Of a stretch of DNA of 64,000 nt, positions 21,096 to 29,559 are shown in pieces. Source of the DNA: Advenella alkanexedens (GTDB taxonomy: Bacteria > Pseudomonadota > Gammaproteobacteria > Burkholderiales > Burkholderiaceae_B); NCBI RefSeq assembly GCF_019132845.1, contig NZ_JAHSPR010000001.1:467786-531785 (forward strand), given 5' to 3'. The notes below the pieces were generated by a model, which saw nothing but the letters and a program-made list of their open reading frames with translations, was not told where the DNA came from and did no database searches. The position numbers and the translations under genes are program-made. Position 1 is the stretch's first letter; each line of letters begins with the position of its first letter.

Positions 21096-21366
21096 TTACC
21101 GATGTGACGCTAATATTTGTTTGCCCAGCGTAGTCAGGCGGTATTTTTGTGTTGGGCTACGCGGCGAATCCGGTTGGGTCATTTCAATCAAACCAAGCTC
21201 TAAAGCTGGCTGCAAATAGGTATCCCTAAAATTAACTCTATCTTTTAACTCCAGCGCAAGCATTAACTCAGCTCGATTCATTTCAGCGTCACATATCAAC
21301 AGCAGAGACTTTACTTGATGGGTTACTTGATGGGTTGATTGTTCGGTTACTTATTCGGTTACTTCT
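21096..21366 (-). pseudogene. 3' remnant of a gene with a VT(E/H)Q repeat linker and winged-helix C-terminus
   Basis: The minus strand codes for a C-terminal winged-helix-like tail (NRAELMLALELKDRVNFRDT...LQPALELGLIEMTQPDSPRS). Upstream in the same frame is a short repeat array VTE*VTEQSTHQVTHQV, where a TAA replaces the expected CAA. Such VTEQ/VTHQ arrays followed by this tail are typical of the C-termini of AlbA/Schlafen-type AAA-4 ATP-binding proteins and some Fic-family proteins. The catalytic parts are missing, so this is a relic, probably of a larger accessory gene. Confidence 0.65.
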
Positions 21367-21538
21367 GAAATCGACCTTTTCTTTTCTAAAAAACCAGTAT
21401 GTATCGGCAAACGAATTAAATTAAAACATAAGACTCACAGAACACCTGACATTTTATCCTCGTTATTGTTGTGACGTTTTTGTCTTATTCTATCATCTGA
21501 ATATGGGAACTAAGGGGCTATTACTTGAATCCGTATGC

Positions 21539-21680
21539 GTTTCCCACGCGGAGCATGGGAACGAGACTGAAGTTTTATCGACTTTGTACTTCAGCTTTTT
21601 TATTGATTCCCACGCGGGAGCATGGGAACTAGCCATCATCCAGTTTCCATACTCACCTCGTTGCCACGCTCCGTGAAGTA
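21539..21680. repeat. Palindromic repeats at the left island edge
   Basis: Copies at 21539-21566 and 21605-21633, and a truncated one at 21655-21680 (TCGTTGCCACGCTCCGTG). They are the last copies before a stretch of 16.3 kb with none. Confidence 0.88.
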
Positions 21681-21684
21681 ACTC

Positions 21685-21744
21685 CAAAACGTTGAATGGG
21701 TGTTCAACTTTTTGGGGGTCAGTTCAGAGCGTGGGAATGAGGAA
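21685..21744 (-). mobile_element. Left copy of a ~60-bp direct repeat (IS3-like end joined to half a palindromic repeat)
   Basis: CAAAACGTTGAATGGGTGTT...TGGGGGTCAGTTCA joined to GAGCGTGGGAATGAGGAA. The same module with about 90% identity is at 38063-38121 in the same orientation. Read on the minus strand it begins TGAACTGACCCCCAAAAAGT, like terminal repeats of IS150-group IS3 elements. No transposase accompanies it. Confidence 0.65.
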
Positions 21745-21772
21745 GGTATTGCCTCGCTACCCGACGGGGTAC

Positions 21773-22966
21773 CTAATCAATAGCCTGAACCACGTTACGA
21801 TCAAACAACTGTTTTGTCTCAGCCTCGGAATACCCCAGCTCTGTTAATAACTCCACGCTGTTTTGACCGATTTTTGGTGGTGCCATGCGTATGTGCAGAC
21901 GCTCACCTTCCAATGTAATGGGTAAAAGAGGAACTGCTGTCTCTTTACCATTCGGAAGCGCCATGGTTTCAAGCCCACCCGTTATTTTTAAATGGATATC
22001 ATCAAAAAGATCCTGTGGTTTGGAAATAGGAGCAAAAGGCAAACCATGCTTTTCAAAAACAGCCATGATCTCTTTAGCACTAAACTCGGCCAATCTCTCA
22101 CGCAGTGCAGGCATCAACCAGGACCTTTGCTGAACTCGGGCATTATTGGATTTCAAGCGTTCATCAGCACGCAAATCCTTGAAACCAAAAGCATTACAAA
22201 AAAGATCCCATTGGGTATCACTGACCACACCAAGAAACACCTGTTCATCATCTTTCAAAGTAAAAACATCATAAATACCCCATGCGGAAATCCGCTCTGG
22301 CATTGGTTTTGCCGCATTTCCAGTAACCGCATATTGCATCATATGCTGAGCCACCAAAAACACGTTATTCTCAAACAGTGCGGATTGGACTTCCATCCCT
22401 TTACCGGTATGCGTGCGTTGCATAAGCGCGGCCATGGCACCTATTGCACCAAACAGGCCTCCCATAATGTCGTTAATACTGGAGCCGGCTCTTAAAGGAT
22501 CTCCTGAACGACCGGTCATATAGGCAAGCCCCCCCATCATCTGTACCACCTCATCAAGAGCCGTACGATGGGCATAGGGACCGGGCAAAAACCCCTTATG
22601 ACTCACATAAATCAAACTTTCGTTTTGACGACGTAAAGACTCATAATCCAGGCCAAGTTTTTGCATGGTTCCCGACTTGAAGTTCTCACTGACAATATCC
22701 GCCGTTGAGATCAATTTATACGCGATCTCAATACCCTCTGGACTTTGCAAATCAAGAGCAATACTTTTTTTATTTCGATTAAAAAGTGGGAAAAAACCCG
22801 CGCCTGACCCCATTAAATGTCGGGTGCTATCACCTTTAACCGGCTCTATCTTAATGACTTCAGCCCCCAAGTCAGCCAGCACCATTCCACATGTTGGCCC
22901 CATCACCATGTGGGTAAACTCAACAACCCTAACACCTTCCAAAGGCAGTTTTTTATCTTCAGACAT
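21773..22966 (-). CDS. CaiB/BaiF family III CoA-transferase
   Basis: A 397-residue class III CoA-transferase that moves CoA between carboxylic acids. The family N-terminus is clear (LPLEGVRVVEFTHMVMGPTC, then DLGAEVIKIEPVKGD). The catalytic Asp lies in HRTALDEVVQMMGGLAYMTG near residue 160. It is the last gene of the gentisate operon and pairs with the HMG-CoA lyase-like gene 26 bp upstream. That pairing suggests an acid is activated to its CoA ester and then cleaved by the lyase. Substrate unknown. Confidence 0.88.
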   Translation of the reverse strand: MSEDKKLPLEGVRVVEFTHMVMGPTCGMVLADLGAEVIKIEPVKGDSTRHLMGSGAGFFPLFNRNKKSIALDLQSPEGIEIAYKLISTADIVSENFKSGTMQKLGLDYESLRRQNESLIYVSHKGFLPGPYAHRTALDEVVQMMGGLAYMTGRSGDPLRAGSSINDIMGGLFGAIGAMAALMQRTHTGKGMEVQSALFENNVFLVAQHMMQYAVTGNAAKPMPERISAWGIYDVFTLKDDEQVFLGVVSDTQWDLFCNAFGFKDLRADERLKSNNARVQQRSWLMPALRERLAEFSAKEIMAVFEKHGLPFAPISKPQDLFDDIHLKITGGLETMALPNGKETAVPLLPITLEGERLHIRMAPPKIGQNSVELLTELGYSEAETKQLFDRNVVQAID

Positions 22967-22992
22967 TATTGCTCCTGTATTATTAATTATTG

Positions 22993-23919
22993 TTATTGAA
23001 TGAACCCTTTAGGTAAACCAGCCTCAGGCGTCATTCCATAGATGGGCTCATTTGGCAAACCTTCCTGCAAAGCAACCCGTGCCTGCATTAATTTTTCATA
23101 ATTGATATGGGTCTTTACATTCATCGCCTCAAACATAAACACCAGATCCTCGGTAACCACATTTCCTGAAGCCCCTGGCGCATACGGACACCCTCCCAAC
23201 CCGCCCTGAGAAGAATCAAACGTCCTGACACCCTCTTCAAAAGCAGCCAGGCAATTTGCAATCCCGAGACCTCGGGTATTATGCATATGTGCCGCACCGG
23301 CCTTCTCACCAACTTCATCAAAAAGCCTTCTAAATAACCGGCGTACCTGTTTGGGATTTGCATAGCCAGTGGTATCGGACAGCCCGATATCATCAATACC
23401 GGCCTGAGCAGCCATGACTGAAAGACGAATAACATCGTCCTCATCCACTTTGCCCTGGAGCGTGCAACCAAAAGCGGTTGAAATACCCGCCTCTATGCTA
23501 ATAGCCGGAAAATTGGCATCACGATAGGCAACAATTCGCTTTGCCTCTTCCATCATCTCCTCAGGTGTCTTGCGCACATTGGCCAGAGAATGGGCAACAC
23601 TTGCAGAAATAGGCAAGGTGATTTTATGCACGCCCGCCTCAAAAGCCGTGACCGCGCCGCGTAAGTTCGGCACTAGGGCCATCACAGTCAGACCCGGATG
23701 CTGTAATGCATGCGCCACCACTTCGGCTGTATCAGCCAATTGTGGCAACAGCTTGCTGGGAACAAAAGAACCCACTTCAATTTCCCTGACTCCCGCATCA
23801 TAAAGCGCCGAAATCCATTTAAGCTTGAATGCGGTTGGCATAATGGTCTTAATACTCTGCAATCCATCCCTTGGGCCTACTTCACTAATCAACACGGTAT
23901 CGCCAGTATGATTTGACAT
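22993..23919 (-). CDS. Hydroxymethylglutaryl-CoA lyase-family protein
   Basis: A 308-residue TIM-barrel aldol lyase of the HMG-CoA lyase branch. It has the metal-site start EVGPRDGLQSIKTIMPTAFK, the central GLSDTTGYANPKQVRRLFRR, HMHNTRGLGIANCLAAFEEG with metal-binding His pair, and the signature GLGGCPYAPGASGNVVTEDL with the catalytic Cys. Family members cleave 3-hydroxy-3-methylacyl-CoA esters to acetyl-CoA or relatives. Beside a CoA-transferase in an aromatic operon it may act on a branched product rather than in leucine breakdown; that is inference. Confidence 0.9.
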   Translation of the reverse strand: MSNHTGDTVLISEVGPRDGLQSIKTIMPTAFKLKWISALYDAGVREIEVGSFVPSKLLPQLADTAEVVAHALQHPGLTVMALVPNLRGAVTAFEAGVHKITLPISASVAHSLANVRKTPEEMMEEAKRIVAYRDANFPAISIEAGISTAFGCTLQGKVDEDDVIRLSVMAAQAGIDDIGLSDTTGYANPKQVRRLFRRLFDEVGEKAGAAHMHNTRGLGIANCLAAFEEGVRTFDSSQGGLGGCPYAPGASGNVVTEDLVFMFEAMNVKTHINYEKLMQARVALQEGLPNEPIYGMTPEAGLPKGFIQ

Positions 23920-23949
23920 GAATTTCTCTTTTATCTTGATTTATTTTGA

Positions 23950-25149
23950 TTAAATTTCAGCTGTCAATACGTCGTAACGATACAGCCAGTCATACCTGTC
24001 AGCAATAGGGTTACTGCTCCACTCACGCTGCAGATAGGCCTCGGCACCCTCTTCAGTTTCCAGCTCAGCGCTGTGAAAACGTCCGGTATTGGCCGTTGCA
24101 CCACGCACCATTTTGCTTGTCCGCTCAATCCTGGCGCTTTCATATTTTTCAAATGCCAATGGCAAATCATGGACATATTTATCCAGACACCTTGCCAGCA
24201 CCACGCCATCTTCAATCGACTGAACGGCCCCCTGTGCGAGGAAAGGCAAGGTCGCATGTGCGGCATCTCCAACCAATGTCACCCTTCCTTGCGTCCATTG
24301 AGGTATCGGATCACGTTGCATCAGCGCCCATTTAAACAACTGGGGTGATAAACGAATCATGGTTTGGACATCTTCATGCCAGCCTTTGAAGTCATTCAGG
24401 CATTCTTCCACCGTGCCTTGCGTGCTCCAGGATTCAACTTGCCAATCCTTGCGTTCAATGGTGCCCACAAAGTTCATAATCTCACCCCTGTGCAAGGGAT
24501 AATTAACGGCATGACCGCCTGGACCAATCCAGGTTGAACCCACCATTTTTTGCAAATGTTCTGGCAGGTTCTTCATTGGAATCACACCGCGCCACGCAAC
24601 CATCCCCGAAAAATTAGGATTGGTTGGCCCCCACAATTGATTACGAATGGCCGAGCGCACCCCGTCTGCCCCAATCAGCAAGTCGCCGCTTATTTCCTGA
24701 CCATTTTCAAGTTTAAGCTTGATGGAATCCTTGTCTTGGGAAAAAGAATGCACTTTACTGTCAAGATGAATGGCGTTTGGTTTTATGGCCTCGACGCCGT
24801 CAACCAGGGCTTTGAGCAAGTCGGGACGATAAACCGTTAAATAGGGATAACCGTACTTTTCAACGGCGTCATCGCCAAGATCAAAAAGCAACCATGATTT
24901 TCCGGTATTCCACAACCGAAACTCTTTTTTTTCTGGATTACAAGAGTCTGCTTTAACGTTTTCATAAATGCCCAGCGCATCCAGGGCACGACTGCCATTA
25001 GGACTTATCTGGATCCCTGCACCCACTTCCCTGAGTTCTTTGGCCTGTTCATAAACTTCCACATCAAAGCCTTGCCTCAATAACGCCAATGCTGCCGACA
25101 AACCACCAATGCCACCACCAGCAATAATTACTTTTATATCTTTTTTCAT
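23950..25149 (-). CDS. FAD-dependent aromatic monooxygenase (3-hydroxybenzoate 6-hydroxylase-like)
   Basis: A 399-residue class A flavoprotein monooxygenase. It has the N-terminal dinucleotide motif IIAGGGIGGLSAALAL, the middle GADGVRSAIRNQ (DG motif) and the FAD motif VTLVGDAAHATLPFLAQGAV near residue 285. It most resembles the salicylate hydroxylase/3-hydroxybenzoate 6-hydroxylase group. The gentisate dioxygenase-like and FAH-family genes in the same operon favour the second, which makes gentisate from 3-hydroxybenzoate with NADH and oxygen. A salicylate 5-hydroxylase role is less likely because those are multicomponent enzymes. Confidence 0.85.
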   Translation of the reverse strand: MKKDIKVIIAGGGIGGLSAALALLRQGFDVEVYEQAKELREVGAGIQISPNGSRALDALGIYENVKADSCNPEKKEFRLWNTGKSWLLFDLGDDAVEKYGYPYLTVYRPDLLKALVDGVEAIKPNAIHLDSKVHSFSQDKDSIKLKLENGQEISGDLLIGADGVRSAIRNQLWGPTNPNFSGMVAWRGVIPMKNLPEHLQKMVGSTWIGPGGHAVNYPLHRGEIMNFVGTIERKDWQVESWSTQGTVEECLNDFKGWHEDVQTMIRLSPQLFKWALMQRDPIPQWTQGRVTLVGDAAHATLPFLAQGAVQSIEDGVVLARCLDKYVHDLPLAFEKYESARIERTSKMVRGATANTGRFHSAELETEEGAEAYLQREWSSNPIADRYDWLYRYDVLTAEI

Positions 25150-25176
25150 AATTTTGTCCTATGAACTGAAGTCGGT

Positions 25177-26148
25177 TTACTGCTCAAACTTTACGCCAGA
25201 GTCTTTAACGATTTTGGCCCAGGTTTTTACATCGTTATTAAAGAATTGCGTGAACTCCTCAACCGAATAGGGATTTAGCGTCGCGCCACGAGCTTCAACA
25301 TACTCTTTGTAATCAGGATCATTAAACGTATCGCCAATCACTGCATTCAATTTATCCAAAATCTCTTGAGGCGTGCCTTTTTTGGCAAATAAGCCGAACC
25401 AGGTTGAAACATTAAAATTATCAAGTCCCACCTCTTTAGCGGTAGGCACATCGGGCAACATAGGCGATCTTTTTTCCCCTGTCGTCAACAACCCGATCAT
25501 TTTTCCAGCCTGGATATACGTTGCAAGATTCGCCAGATCAATGGCGATCACCTGACACTCATTCTGAAGCACCGCCATGACAGCAGGCGCAGCACCTTTG
25601 TAGCTAATGGTTTGCATCTTTACGCCTGTTTCCATGCCAAACAGCAGACTGGTCAGTAATGTTGACGTACCCCCCTCGGCAATATTCATTTTGCCTTCAT
25701 TTTTCTTCCCATATGCGATGAATTCTTCCAGGTTTTTCGCCGGAACAGCCGGATTCATACCAATCACAAAAGGCAAAGCCATCAACTGTGCAATCGGCTG
25801 AATATCCGTATAGGGATCATAGTCAACTTTGCGAACACTTGGATTAATCGCCATGGCAGGCGTATCCACCATTAATGTGTAGCCATCCGCAGGGGCATCC
25901 CTAAGGGCCTTCAAGGCAATCAGGCCGAAAGCACCCGTTTTGTTTTCAACCACAACCGGCTGGTTTAAACGTTTTGACAACTGATCAGCAATTTTTCGAC
26001 TGGTGGTATCCACGGCACTACCCGGTTGATAAGGCACCACAATTTTGATTGGCCTTTGCGGATAAGTTTCTGCGGCATACGTTGCACTAGCGCCTAAAGC
26101 GAAAACACCTAACACAACATTTCTTAATAGGTTTTTATATATTTTCAT
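25177..26148 (-). CDS. Tripartite tricarboxylate transporter (Bug/TctC) substrate-binding protein
   Basis: A 323-residue periplasmic binding protein. The signal peptide is about 26 residues (MKIYKNLLRNVVLGVFALGA..TYAA). The family pattern YPQRPIKIVVPYQPGSAVDT, VVENKTGAFGLIALKAL and DVPTAKEVGLDNFNVSTWFG is plain. Bug proteins are hugely expanded in Alcaligenaceae and usually bind carboxylates. No TctA or TctB membrane gene is nearby, so it would share a transporter encoded elsewhere or act as a sensor. Its place inside the gentisate operon suggests an aromatic or dicarboxylic acid ligand. Confidence 0.93.
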   Translation of the reverse strand: MKIYKNLLRNVVLGVFALGASATYAAETYPQRPIKIVVPYQPGSAVDTTSRKIADQLSKRLNQPVVVENKTGAFGLIALKALRDAPADGYTLMVDTPAMAINPSVRKVDYDPYTDIQPIAQLMALPFVIGMNPAVPAKNLEEFIAYGKKNEGKMNIAEGGTSTLLTSLLFGMETGVKMQTISYKGAAPAVMAVLQNECQVIAIDLANLATYIQAGKMIGLLTTGEKRSPMLPDVPTAKEVGLDNFNVSTWFGLFAKKGTPQEILDKLNAVIGDTFNDPDYKEYVEARGATLNPYSVEEFTQFFNNDVKTWAKIVKDSGVKFEQ

Positions 26149-26168
26149 GTATGTCTCCAGATCAGTAT

Positions 26169-27113
26169 TTAATTAATTTCTTCACGTAACAGATTCAAGC
26201 CGGCATAAACCGGGGCATCGGTTGCGCATACCATATAAGAAGGCTCCAACACCTCATGTTTGTAAGGCCTCCAGCCGGGCACCGCAATGACATCGCCCTT
26301 TTTCCACTCGAAAACCTGGTCATCCACATACGTTTTTCCTGACCCTTCAAGAACGGTGAAAATCTGATTGGCGGTTGTCCGTTTCCGGGCAGAGGTAAAA
26401 CCAGCTCCAAACTGCTGCACAAATAACGCAATCGACACCATCGCGGGGTTGCCCAGTTGCACTTCGCGCTCTGCCATAGGGTGACCACTTTCGCTGGCCG
26501 CCTCAAGATTTTTCAGGGTGTTTTCCCAGCGGAATGCAATCGGCGACTCTTCCGCATTCACAAACTCGCCCTCGACACGGTTGGGATGACGCTCAAAAAA
26601 CATGGGCTCAAGTAAATGCACCAGCGGAACATCTAAAATATCCACCCAATAACAATCTTCATTCCCCACATTCTCATGCGAGTGCCACATCATGCTGGGT
26701 GTCAGTAAAACATCACCTGGGCGCATTTCAACCCGCGTACCCTCTACCGTTGTATAGCTGCCGTGACCCTCCAGGATAATCCTGAGCGCATTGGGGGTAT
26801 GCCTGTGAGAAGCGGCGGTTTCGCCCGGTTTGATCATTTGATAAGCCGCAACCATGGTCCGGACGGTAGAATAAATATTGCCTTCCATGGGATTGGTCAT
26901 GGTTAAGTTGCGACGCTCTGCAAACTCTGTACTCACCAAATGACCTGCCGCATCAAGAATGGGCTTCACTGAGTCGTAAGTCCACATAAAAGGATGCATG
27001 GTTTTTCTGGGCTCTGGCCATAATGATGGCGTGCGACGATGCCACCCCCCCTCTACGCTTAAGCCATCAAATGCCTCATAAAGCTTTTCTAATGTGTCTA
27101 TTTGATTTTTCAT
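26169..27113 (-). CDS. Gentisate 1,2-dioxygenase-like bicupin
   Basis: A 314-residue ring-cleaving dioxygenase of the gentisate/1-hydroxy-2-naphthoate family, Fe(II)-dependent. The first cupin has the metal ligands His103 and His105 in SHRHTPNALRIILEGHGSY and a His144-x-His146 in MMWHSHENVG. The second cupin (TTANQIFTVLEGSGKTYVDD, GDVIAVPGW) lacks the His set, as in other family members. It is a little shorter than the usual ~345 residues. Its tight spacing (2 bp) to the FAH-family gene supports the gentisate pathway. Salicylate 1,2-dioxygenase activity is the main alternative. Confidence 0.87.
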   Translation of the reverse strand: MKNQIDTLEKLYEAFDGLSVEGGWHRRTPSLWPEPRKTMHPFMWTYDSVKPILDAAGHLVSTEFAERRNLTMTNPMEGNIYSTVRTMVAAYQMIKPGETAASHRHTPNALRIILEGHGSYTTVEGTRVEMRPGDVLLTPSMMWHSHENVGNEDCYWVDILDVPLVHLLEPMFFERHPNRVEGEFVNAEESPIAFRWENTLKNLEAASESGHPMAEREVQLGNPAMVSIALFVQQFGAGFTSARKRTTANQIFTVLEGSGKTYVDDQVFEWKKGDVIAVPGWRPYKHEVLEPSYMVCATDAPVYAGLNLLREEIN

Positions 27114-27115
27114 GA

Positions 27116-28006
27116 TTATTTCTGCTTGATAATATTTGGTGTGTAATCTTTTTCAAAAATAAAGGTGCGGCCACCCTCGCCTTGTATCACGGGGATATTC
27201 ATCTCACCCAAGTCATCAATGGCAATACGTATTGTGTCCCCGTCTTTGACCTGACCTACACCTGCCGGGGTACCTGTTGCAATGATATCGCCCGGATACA
27301 GGGTCATGACAGCAGATGCCATTTCAATCATGCCCGGGATATCCAACACCAGATCCCGTGTATTGGCATGCTGGCGTAACTCACCATTGACCCACAGTTT
27401 CATTTCAAGATTACAGGGATCGCTCACCTCATCGGCGGTTGTAATCCATGGACCAACGGGACAAAAAGTATCATAGGCCTTTCGTGCTACACGCTCTTCG
27501 CGCCCCCGAACAACCATATCCAGCAGGCATGCATAACCAAAAATATGGTCTTTCCAGTTTTCAGCAGGAATATCCTTTCCGCCCTTGCCGATAACGATAC
27601 CCAACTCGCACTCGTGATGCACTTCTCTATTATTCACATTGGGAAGTACAACAGGCTCTCCGGCTCCAGACAAGGAAGAGTTGGGTTTCAAGAAAAATCC
27701 TTGATGGGTCGCCCGATAATCAGCCTGCATTTCCTGACCGTGGTCATGGTAATTAACAGGGAAAGCAATCACTTTATTTGGCCAGGGAATTGGCGTAACC
27801 AGTTTGATGTCATCAAGACTGTATCGCGGGGCATTTTTAAGCGCCTCTTCGATAACCGGCCGGTAAGTTTCAATATTTGCGATTACTCGCAACAAGCCCA
27901 TGGGCGGCCACTCTGTCGTATCCACCTCCAGGACATTGGTCAGGTCAGCCACTTCATTACCAAGAACAAGACCAACACGCCCCTCATTAAATCTAGCCAA
28001 CTTCAT
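27116..28006 (-). CDS. Fumarylacetoacetate hydrolase-family protein (fumaryl/maleylpyruvate hydrolase)
   Basis: A 296-residue FAH-superfamily hydrolase, first gene of the gentisate operon. The metal site is visible as HHECELGIVIGKGGKDIPA, LLDMVVRGREE and the C-terminal YPGDIIATGTPAGVGQVKDGD. It should hydrolyse the ring-fission product (acylpyruvate) to pyruvate and a C4 acid. No GST-type maleylpyruvate isomerase is encoded in the island, so it may act directly on maleylpyruvate, or an isomerase may lie elsewhere. Confidence 0.88.
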   Translation of the reverse strand: MKLARFNEGRVGLVLGNEVADLTNVLEVDTTEWPPMGLLRVIANIETYRPVIEEALKNAPRYSLDDIKLVTPIPWPNKVIAFPVNYHDHGQEMQADYRATHQGFFLKPNSSLSGAGEPVVLPNVNNREVHHECELGIVIGKGGKDIPAENWKDHIFGYACLLDMVVRGREERVARKAYDTFCPVGPWITTADEVSDPCNLEMKLWVNGELRQHANTRDLVLDIPGMIEMASAVMTLYPGDIIATGTPAGVGQVKDGDTIRIAIDDLGEMNIPVIQGEGGRTFIFEKDYTPNIIKQK

Positions 28007-28052
28007 TGCCCAACTCCTAAAAAATCAATATTTTTAATTAAATCAAAACTAG

Positions 28053-28087
28053 TTCTATCTAACAGAATCTTATTCTACCTAATAGAA
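28053..28087 (-). promoter_or_regulatory. Tandem 15-bp palindromes, candidate IclR operator
   Basis: TTCTATCTAACAGAA (28053-28067) and TTCTACCTAATAGAA (28073-28087), with centres exactly 20 bp apart, two helical turns. They lie 46-81 bp upstream of the first gene of the gentisate operon. The length and dyad symmetry fit IclR-family sites, and an IclR gene is directly upstream. No copy is seen in the promoter of the IclR gene itself. Confidence 0.6.
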
Positions 28088-28136
28088 TTTTATATTTTTT
28101 TCACCTTAAAGTCAACAATTTAAGATTTATTTAGCC

Positions 28137-28162
28137 CAAAAAAAGCCAGACTTTTGTCTGGC
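28137..28162 (-). terminator. Rho-independent terminator after the IclR gene
   Basis: On the minus strand GCCAGAC-AAAA-GTCTGGC followed by TTTTTTT: a 7-bp stem with a T-run. It separates IclR transcription from the gentisate operon 130 bp downstream. Confidence 0.85.
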
Positions 28163-28288
28163 AATATCTTGTTGCTTTTTCAACTTGCGGAAATCCCTGA
28201 ACTTAAAAAATCCTAAAAAAGGCAAAGACCCCGCTTGCCCATAGGAACACCCCGGTTAACGGCTGAGTCACCTTTGGATGAAAATAAT

Positions 28289-29011
28289 TTATTTATTTTT
28301 TACATAACCTAGTTTTCGACTTAAAGAAAGAGCCGCTTCCAAAACATCTTCTTTAAAAGATGGCACCAACCTGCTGGAGGGCATCGTTAATGTGATTGCC
28401 CCAACCAGCTCGTTGTTGGCATTGAATACTGCGGCTGATACACCTGCCAAATCCGGGATTCTGTCTCCATCCATTACAATCACACCTTCTTGACGGATTT
28501 GATCATAAATCTCGCCCACCGCACCATTAAAGGCCTGAAGAACACGTCCTCCAGACCCTTTGTCCAGGGGCAAAATATCACCAACGCTTGTTTGATAGCT
28601 GATGGGGAGTGGCGAATTAATACGGTGTAAACATAATCGTCCCTTGCCACTAATGACATGGTACGAAGCACTTTCTTTTGTTTTTTCCACTAATGCTTTA
28701 AGCACGGGGACAATAACTTCAGCCTGAGAAAATGAAGCATTATAAACACCATATAATTGAGCAACCGTCTCTCCAAGTCCATACCGCCCCTCTTCTGTTC
28801 GGCGAACCAGGCCATAATGCTCAAGAGAAGCCAGAAGCCTTAAAATGGTACTTTTGTACATGTTAGTACGATTGGCAAGCTCCATCAAAGACAAGTACTC
28901 ATCATCTTTATTGAAAGAAACCAATAAGGACAATGCCCTGTCAACAGCGGCAACACCTCCTGCAGATGGATTTTTGTCAGCTATTGATAAAGTTGATGAT
29001 TTTTTAGACAT
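28289..29011 (-). CDS. IclR-family transcriptional regulator
   Basis: A 240-residue regulator with an N-terminal winged helix-turn-helix (AVDRALSLLVSFNKDDEYLS to EEGRYGLGETVAQLYGVYN, about residues 20-95) and the IclR effector domain (VLKALVEKTKESASYHVISG..., ending RKLGYVKNK). It sits directly upstream of the gentisate operon in the same orientation. It probably controls that operon in response to an aromatic acid, binding the tandem palindromes at 28053-28087. A terminator isolates the two units. Confidence 0.92.
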   Translation of the reverse strand: MSKKSSTLSIADKNPSAGGVAAVDRALSLLVSFNKDDEYLSLMELANRTNMYKSTILRLLASLEHYGLVRRTEEGRYGLGETVAQLYGVYNASFSQAEVIVPVLKALVEKTKESASYHVISGKGRLCLHRINSPLPISYQTSVGDILPLDKGSGGRVLQAFNGAVGEIYDQIRQEGVIVMDGDRIPDLAGVSAAVFNANNELVGAITLTMPSSRLVPSFKEDVLEAALSLSRKLGYVKNK

Positions 29012-29145
29012 AAAACCCGTTCGTAACCCAGTAAAAACTCATTTAAACCCATTCTGGTTGGCCTATCACTGAATATTGCTATCCAAATGCAATATCACCA
29101 TTTTCATTAATGACTAACAACAGTGATCCACTTGACAATTTAACG

Positions 29146-29559
29146 TTATCCAGCACTTAACCTCTTTAGAGTTTCCTCAAAAAGCACCAGTTCCTGCGCA
29201 GGAACTGATTTGAAAAACTCTTTTTCCAAATTGCCCACCTCCTGTTCACAACGACGTAACAAAACGCGGCCTTCAATCGTCGTCTCAATAAGCAACACAC
29301 GCTTATTACAGGGATCTTCCCTTCGAAGAATCCAATCTTTACTCTCCAGATATTTGATGAATTCACCCATCGATTGGGCGGTAATTCTTACGAGTCGTGA
29401 TAACTCAGCCGATGATATGGGCTCGTGGTGGCTAATCAGACTTAGTATCATATACTGGCCTGCCGTGATCCCCAAGGGATTTAAAGTGCTTTCCAACTGT
29501 AGCCTGACAAGTTGTTCCAGTTGATGAATGTAAAAAAATGGTCTGCGTTTACTCGACAT
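29146..29559 (-). CDS. MarR-family transcriptional regulator
   Basis: A 137-residue winged-helix regulator. The recognition region is PISSAELSRLVRITAQSMGEFIKYLESKD and the wing WILRREDPCNKRVLLIETT carries the family's D-x-R-like turn. It is the last gene of the thiolase-dehydrogenase-ACAD operon, its start overlapping the ACAD stop by 11 bp. MarR proteins in phenylpropanoid clusters commonly release DNA on binding the CoA thioester. By analogy it would control this divergent cluster; ligand and sites are inferred. Confidence 0.9.
   Translation of the reverse strand: MSSKRRPFFYIHQLEQLVRLQLESTLNPLGITAGQYMILSLISHHEPISSAELSRLVRITAQSMGEFIKYLESKDWILRREDPCNKRVLLIETTIEGRVLLRRCEQEVGNLEKEFFKSVPAQELVLFEETLKRLSAG

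Larger units (their letters stand above)
21367..21772. other. Gene-free junction at the left edge of the catabolic island
   Basis: About 400 bp without coding potential. It contains a GTGACGTTTTTGTCTTAT motif also seen at 18.5 kb, three palindromic repeats (21539-21680) and the IS3-type direct repeat at 21685-21744. It separates the repeat-rich housekeeping segment from the repeat-free island. Confidence 0.65.
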
